This document shows, piece after piece, positions 8,501 to 11,132 of a DNA stretch of 11,132 nucleotides. The stretch's first letter is position 1. Each line of letters begins with the position of its first letter. The stretch lies in NCBI GenBank assembly GCA_014384515.1, contig JACNFS010000171.1:1-11132 (forward strand), written 5' to 3'. This DNA comes from Dehalococcoidia bacterium (GTDB taxonomy: Bacteria > Chloroflexota > Dehalococcoidia > GIF9 > UBA5629). The notes beneath the pieces are model-generated. The model worked only from the letters and a program-made list of their open reading frames with translations, was not told where the DNA came from and ran no database searches. A program made the translations under genes and the position numbers.

Positions 8501-9100
8501 GTCAAGAGCAACTATGACGAAGCAATCTGGCATTACAATAAGGGCCTTGCATTATTCACCAGGCTGGGAAACAAACCCCTGATAGCGATAACCCATAACA
8601 ACTTGGGAGAGGCATACAGAGGCAAAGGTGAATATGACCAGGCAATAGAACATCTTGATGTGGCATTGAAGATGTACATTGATTTCGAGGATAAAGAGGG
8701 GCTGTCTGATGTACATAGAATCCTCAGCGAAATCAGTCTGCGCCAGGGCGACATGGACCAAGCGCAAGAACACTGTCAAAAAGCCATCGAACTTGCAGTT
8801 GAGATAGGCTCCAAGTACTGCGAAAGCTGCGCCTATAGAGCGCTTGGCAAAATCCAGGCCGCGCTGAAGAATCCCGACCAGGCCAGAAAGCACTTGAATC
8901 TGTCACTAGACATGTTCAGGGAACTCGGCGACGAAGGGGAGGTAGCATACACGTTGAGTGACATAGCAAACTTTGAGTACGATGCGGGAGATACCGGAAG
9001 GGCAAGAGAGGCTTGCGCTGAGGCACTGGAGATGGCCGAAGAGTTGGGGATAAGGAAGATCGTTGAACAGATGACCGATTTAAAGCAAAAGCTGGCTTAG
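5558..9100 (+). CDS. CHAT protease - STAND ATPase - TPR protein (NLR-like)
   Basis: This predicted cytoplasmic protein of 1180 residues has three parts. First, after a short N-terminal domain (MRYDDFELLV) comes a CHAT (caspase-like, clan CD) peptidase at about 100-360, with catalytic His221 in HFIGHGAF and Cys266 in VVLNACQSA. Second, from about 378 (GNFIGRKRELDEY) comes a STAND-type P-loop ATPase. Its Walker A is GTAGVGKT (403-410), its Walker B ends in FDD (D496/D497), and MSRRS (526-530) may be a sensor; a winged-helix-like region follows (about 610-700). Third, about ten TPRs occupy 705-1170, the later ones spaced 40 residues. In this family the repeats sense a trigger and the ATPase oligomerises to activate the effector. 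The gene starts 72 bp after the C11 gene and is probably co-transcribed. ATG 5558 is the only usual start after an in-frame stop, with a weak ribosome site. The trigger and the substrate are unknown. Confidence 0.93.
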   Translation: MRYDDFELLVMQKGAEGYPTRVISASAGEGQGILNFNSASGAIQRALTRIKAEETDEELFISLGRTLFQQLFNGEIEDIYRASLGYARAQGKGLRIRLRLEPSELGAIPWEYLYDELNDLFLGVSPETPITRYIQVPEPPRSITIHSTLKVLVVISNPVNLAERGLPELDAEKEKQVLSQALEEWEKDGLVQLEFLDHAIASEIREKLRRYQPHIVHFIGHGAFKDDKAYLVIEDDERRFRLINDRTFREFFLGSDSTKLVVLNACQSAASSSTQPMVGLAPNLVRRGLPAVVAMQYSIYDDTAIKFSREFYRALAVGFPVDTAISEARRGIYIDCGAETRDWGTPVLFMRSPDGVLLKLTKPIARSLRLESIPGSGNFIGRKRELDEYQRRLDSQNIVVVGGTAGVGKTMLGTQIVAQQPQRRAFWHTFHRGLNDNLESVIWALGGFLATNQDDALQRFLDLNMEKLKDEGYRLSEAINLFIHSLEQGLYLLCFDDFQVADEDKKINSLFEIFNDRLQNTKVMVMSRRSPRFADAIGLDYAPLTGLNEEDAEALLDRGAIHLSAELFAKLYDQTLGNPKLLELFITWMENRIWRSDEVSEFINRAFGERVEDYLVRNVYETLSAEEQRLLKAISIFRAPVDEEAIGEVLIEEGIENVDRLLDALVHKYAVQESDYGEKYLHSLLGEFCYDRLRTDASFRTRLHKNAGRYYYSEEDYLEAAHHYFEAREYRKSAETIIDNLEQLIYAGQSSAIMGQLRKLDPQLLDAETWASVCMATGDACMIASEYDAAIESYQTILEAKPLLLSSRKVADVQRKIGASYQRKGQYDQALKHYDEGIQILGEGVSVEMARIYGDLSWIYAYQGEHEKAIESAQQGLKIVEGTGYEKETADCHDAIGNVYLQQGDYDRAIEHQKRALDARKRIGDRLWLARSYINLGMAYKFKGEYDKALKYYTDSLATSEEIGDIYRIAGSHGELGFVQDVKSNYDEAIWHYNKGLALFTRLGNKPLIAITHNNLGEAYRGKGEYDQAIEHLDVALKMYIDFEDKEGLSDVHRILSEISLRQGDMDQAQEHCQKAIELAVEIGSKYCESCAYRALGKIQAALKNPDQARKHLNLSLDMFRELGDEGEVAYTLSDIANFEYDAGDTGRAREACAEALEMAEELGIRKIVEQMTDLKQKLA

Positions 9101-9119
9101 AAACAGCCTATACACATCG

Positions 9120-9161
9120 GACCTCCTGGGCTCGCTACGCATCACCCAGGGGGTCTTTTTT
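9120..9161 (+). terminator. Rho-independent terminator after the CHAT gene
   Basis: GACCTCCTGGG (9120-9130) pairs with CCCAGGGGGTC (9145-9155) as an 11-bp stem with a single G-U pair and a 14-nt loop, followed by six T (9156-9161). It begins 19 nt after the CHAT stop codon. Its T-run overlaps the stop codon (9160-9162) of the convergent gene. On the minus strand the hairpin lacks a following T-run, so it should act mainly rightward. Confidence 0.9.
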
Positions 9162-11132
9162 ATCTCTGGAGCTGGAAGATCCAAACGGCTCCATTGGAGT
9201 AGACGGGGCGATAGTAGGGACTGCCCATGAGCATCTGCGGAGTGATGCTTCCCCCACGAGCGCCTATGTAGACGTGGGTCACGCCGTTGTCGTCCAGGAG
9301 TTGGCGTGTGCTTTCCTCGTCGAAAGACTCAATAGCGCCGATTTCCTCCGCCAGGTCGTTAATCCCCTTCACGTACTCGGTAGAGCCATAGATGTAAATC
9401 GCCGGGGGGAGGATCGTGTCGCGCCCGGTCAACAATGGTATCCAATAGCCCCCATCGGTGCCCACGTAAGTGCCGCCCTGCCAATGACGCACATTGATCA
9501 GGAACCTGGCATCGGAGGGAAGGTGGCGGCGGATCCAATCCATGGCTGCCATGTCGTCGCGGGTCGCCAGCACGGTGCCGGGGTTGATAATAGGCAACAT
9601 CTGCCATGCTCCCCACAGGGCAACGAGGGCGATCACGATAGTAAGTATCAACCATTGGATATTGGATATTGGAGATTGGATAGAAGCCAGGAAGTAGCCG
9701 CCTAGAATGGCCAAAGGTACGAACAGGGAAATGGCCAGCGAGGCATTGTTCACCAGCCAGGTGCTGGGAAAGCCCAGGATGGTGGGGTTGGTGATCACAA
9801 TAGCAGTGGCCACCCACAGGGCTGTCAGAATCACGGCTCGCTCCCGCTTATAGAGACCCCAGAGGAGGCCGCCGATGGAGAGGACGATCAGCTCCCGGTT
9901 ACGTCCGATCATGATCAGATCATAGGGGACAACGTTGTATGAAGGCGCTCCTTGCATCCTGGAGGGCAGCGCCACCAGGGGCAGCAGAGCACGAGCCAGA
10001 TTAACCAGCCAGGGCAGGGTCAGCAGAGCAGCCGAAAGGCACACCAGCGCAACCCGCCCCCAATATCTCAGAAACACAGAGGGCTCGCCGCGATGGGCGA
10101 AGGTCTGGTAGAGCAAATAGGCCAAGACAAAGCAAGCATAGAATATCAACACCCGATAATGGATTAGCACCAGCCCGGCCACACTAACGGCAGCGATTGG
10201 AAGTTGGAGATTGGAAGTTAGAGGTTGGAGGTTGGAGGTTGGAAGTTGGAGGTTGGAAATAGCAGTTTTGGCACCAACACTCCTCATCGTGAATGCGATC
10301 GCTGTGGGCAAAACAGCCAGCCCTGCCAACTGGGTGTAGCGCCCCCAACTGACGTAGTAGGCGGGCATGAAGGACACCAAACCCACGATCAGGGCGCCGA
10401 ACAGGCCCGCCAGACGCCGGCCAGTTAAGCACTTTACCAGTAGATAGGCTGAGAGCACCATGAGCCCGTTGATGACCTGCCCCACGACGAGTATCGCCCT
10501 GGTTATCTCCAGTCCCGTCAACCAATGAAAAGCAGCCACCAGGGAGTGAAAGCCAAAGTGATAGATGAATTCCCCTATCGGCAAGAGAGGCTCGTAGGAT
10601 TGCGGCACCCCGCCCTTGGCCACTATCAACTGCGTGATCAAAGTGTGATGTACCGAATCAATCCAGGCGGGCACGACCAAGTTGCGGATGTGGAGAAAGC
10701 GCACAAGGAGGGAGACAAGGAAGATAAAGAGAAAAGCAACGATGAAGGGCCTATCGGTGGGGCATAGCCACCGCTTCAGGTCCCTGAAACCCGTGGAGGC
10801 CAGCCGCCAGAGAGCCCCGATGCTCAACGCCGCCACCGCTATCAAAACTCTCGTCCCATTCAAGACAATGCCCAAGACAGAACAGAGAAGCAGCGCCAGT
10901 GGCACCAGGGCCAGGCTCAAGCCGACCACGAACGCCAAATGCTCCAGGGGCTCCGGTTCGGACTCGGGCGAGAGTAGGCTGTAGAGTAAATAGCCAGGGA
11001 GTATGAAGAGAGCCAGCAGAGGCAGAATCAGCCAGGCCCCACCGAGCAGGCCACGCCAGACATCGCGGGCCATGATCGCCAGGTTGTAATCGTAGTAGGT
11101 CTTGAAGTGCAGGTCACCCTCACTCGGCTGAC
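9160..11132 (-). CDS. Multi-pass membrane protein, possible GT-C-type glycosyltransferase (start outside window)
   Basis: The frame stays open to the right edge. The residues before the Met at 11073 (SEGDLHFKTYYDYNLAI) look like coding sequence, so the true start lies beyond the window and at least 656 residues are present. From that Met there are about 13-14 hydrophobic helices, then a soluble domain of about 130 residues (MDWIRRHLPSDARFLI, GTDGGYWIPLLTGRDTILPP, GVTHVYIGARGG). The first large external loop, VPAWIDSVHHTL after helix 4, has an acidic residue where GT-C enzymes place a catalytic Asp. This overall plan resembles GT-C or Stt3/PMT-like transferases and related uncharacterised families that use polyprenyl-linked sugars. 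No diagnostic motif proves it, so the substrate is unknown. Two 7-bp-period repeats lie in frame in loops. It converges on the CHAT gene with a 59-bp gap. Confidence 0.7.
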   Translation of the reverse strand, partial: QPSEGDLHFKTYYDYNLAIMARDVWRGLLGGAWLILPLLALFILPGYLLYSLLSPESEPEPLEHLAFVVGLSLALVPLALLLCSVLGIVLNGTRVLIAVAALSIGALWRLASTGFRDLKRWLCPTDRPFIVAFLFIFLVSLLVRFLHIRNLVVPAWIDSVHHTLITQLIVAKGGVPQSYEPLLPIGEFIYHFGFHSLVAAFHWLTGLEITRAILVVGQVINGLMVLSAYLLVKCLTGRRLAGLFGALIVGLVSFMPAYYVSWGRYTQLAGLAVLPTAIAFTMRSVGAKTAISNLQLPTSNLQPLTSNLQLPIAAVSVAGLVLIHYRVLIFYACFVLAYLLYQTFAHRGEPSVFLRYWGRVALVCLSAALLTLPWLVNLARALLPLVALPSRMQGAPSYNVVPYDLIMIGRNRELIVLSIGGLLWGLYKRERAVILTALWVATAIVITNPTILGFPSTWLVNNASLAISLFVPLAILGGYFLASIQSPISNIQWLILTIVIALVALWGAWQMLPIINPGTVLATRDDMAAMDWIRRHLPSDARFLINVRHWQGGTYVGTDGGYWIPLLTGRDTILPPAIYIYGSTEYVKGINDLAEEIGAIESFDEESTRQLLDDNGVTHVYIGARGGSITPQMLMGSPYYRPVYSNGAVWIFQLQR
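9654..9681. repeat. Four-unit 7-bp tandem repeat in membrane protein gene
   Basis: On the plus strand the units are ATTGGAT, ATTGGAT, ATTGGAG, ATTGGAT. On the coding (minus) strand they give SPISNIQ, in the loop just before the last predicted membrane helix. The unit is nearly the same as that of the larger array at 10195-10257. Confidence 0.75.
10195..10257. repeat. Nine-unit 7-bp tandem repeat in membrane protein gene
   Basis: Nine consecutive units of RRTTGGA type (GATTGGA, AGTTGGA, GGTTGGA; one has AGTTAGA) fill 63 bp, exactly 21 codons, so the frame is kept. The minus strand encodes three 7-residue copies of SNLQ-LPT type at about residues 273-293 (counted from the Met at 11073). They lie in the loop between predicted helices 7 and 8. 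This is a simple tandem repeat, not a CRISPR: there are no spacers. Confidence 0.9.

Noticed and set aside
1142..9100. Type III-E CRISPR (Craspase) or gasdermin locus
   Set aside because: The TPR-CHAT resemblance suggested it, but there is no Cas7-11, Csx30, CRISPR array or gasdermin-like gene. The CHAT domain is N-terminal with a STAND ATPase, unlike the Craspase protein.
10195..10257. CRISPR-like array
   Set aside because: The units are 7 bp, contiguous and without spacers, and they are translated in frame. It is a simple tandem repeat.
11071..11073. ATG at 11073 as the true start of the membrane protein
   Set aside because: The frame continues upstream to the window edge with protein-like sequence (SEGDLHFKTYYDYN) and no ribosome site precedes this ATG, so it is probably internal.

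Overview
The window looks like chromosomal DNA from a member of the Chloroflexota (Anaerolineae-like), probably an environmental lineage. This is inferred from protein style rather than a marker search: a secreted protein ending in a YLP-type tail, a large CHAT-STAND-TPR protein, a big multi-pass membrane protein with a soluble C-terminal domain, and 7-bp tandem repeats reading as SNLQ-type peptides. No rRNA, tRNA, CRISPR array, transposase or phage gene was found.

Layout. Positions 1-779 (minus) hold the N-terminal third of alanyl-tRNA synthetase (alaS), cut by the left edge. A 362-bp divergent intergenic region follows. It contains a good sigma70-type promoter for alaS (minus), two related palindromes 33 bp apart, and a near-consensus extended -10 promoter for the rightward genes. 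Positions 1142-5485 (plus) encode a 1447-residue secreted protein: signal peptide, fourteen ~52-residue repeats (probably two seven-bladed beta-propellers), a DUF11-like domain, a clostripain-type (peptidase C11) protease with its His and Cys, and a YLPMVFKE tail. After 72 bp with a hairpin and a 7-bp repeat, 5558-9100 (plus) encode an 1180-residue protein with an N-terminal CHAT protease, a central STAND-type ATPase and C-terminal TPRs. A clear rho-independent terminator at 9120-9161 ends this two-gene unit. Positions 9160-11132 (minus) carry a convergent multi-pass membrane protein, perhaps a GT-C-type glycosyltransferase. Its frame stays open through the right edge.

How the genes may work together. 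The two plus-strand genes look like one transcription unit: one promoter, a 72-bp gap, one terminator. Both encode clan CD (caspase-fold) cysteine peptidases. The second has the effector-ATPase-sensor layout of NLR-like immune or cell-death proteins. The first should be exported, so a direct intracellular cascade is not assured. The C11-propeller/CHAT-STAND-TPR pair is the best candidate here for an undescribed system. alaS and the membrane protein look like unrelated neighbours.

A second theme is small repetitive DNA accepted inside genes. A C-rich/G-rich palindrome lies in frame in the probable activation loop of the clostripain domain. Two 7-bp-period arrays lie in frame in loops of the membrane protein. 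A related 7-bp-period hairpin element lies between the two protease genes.
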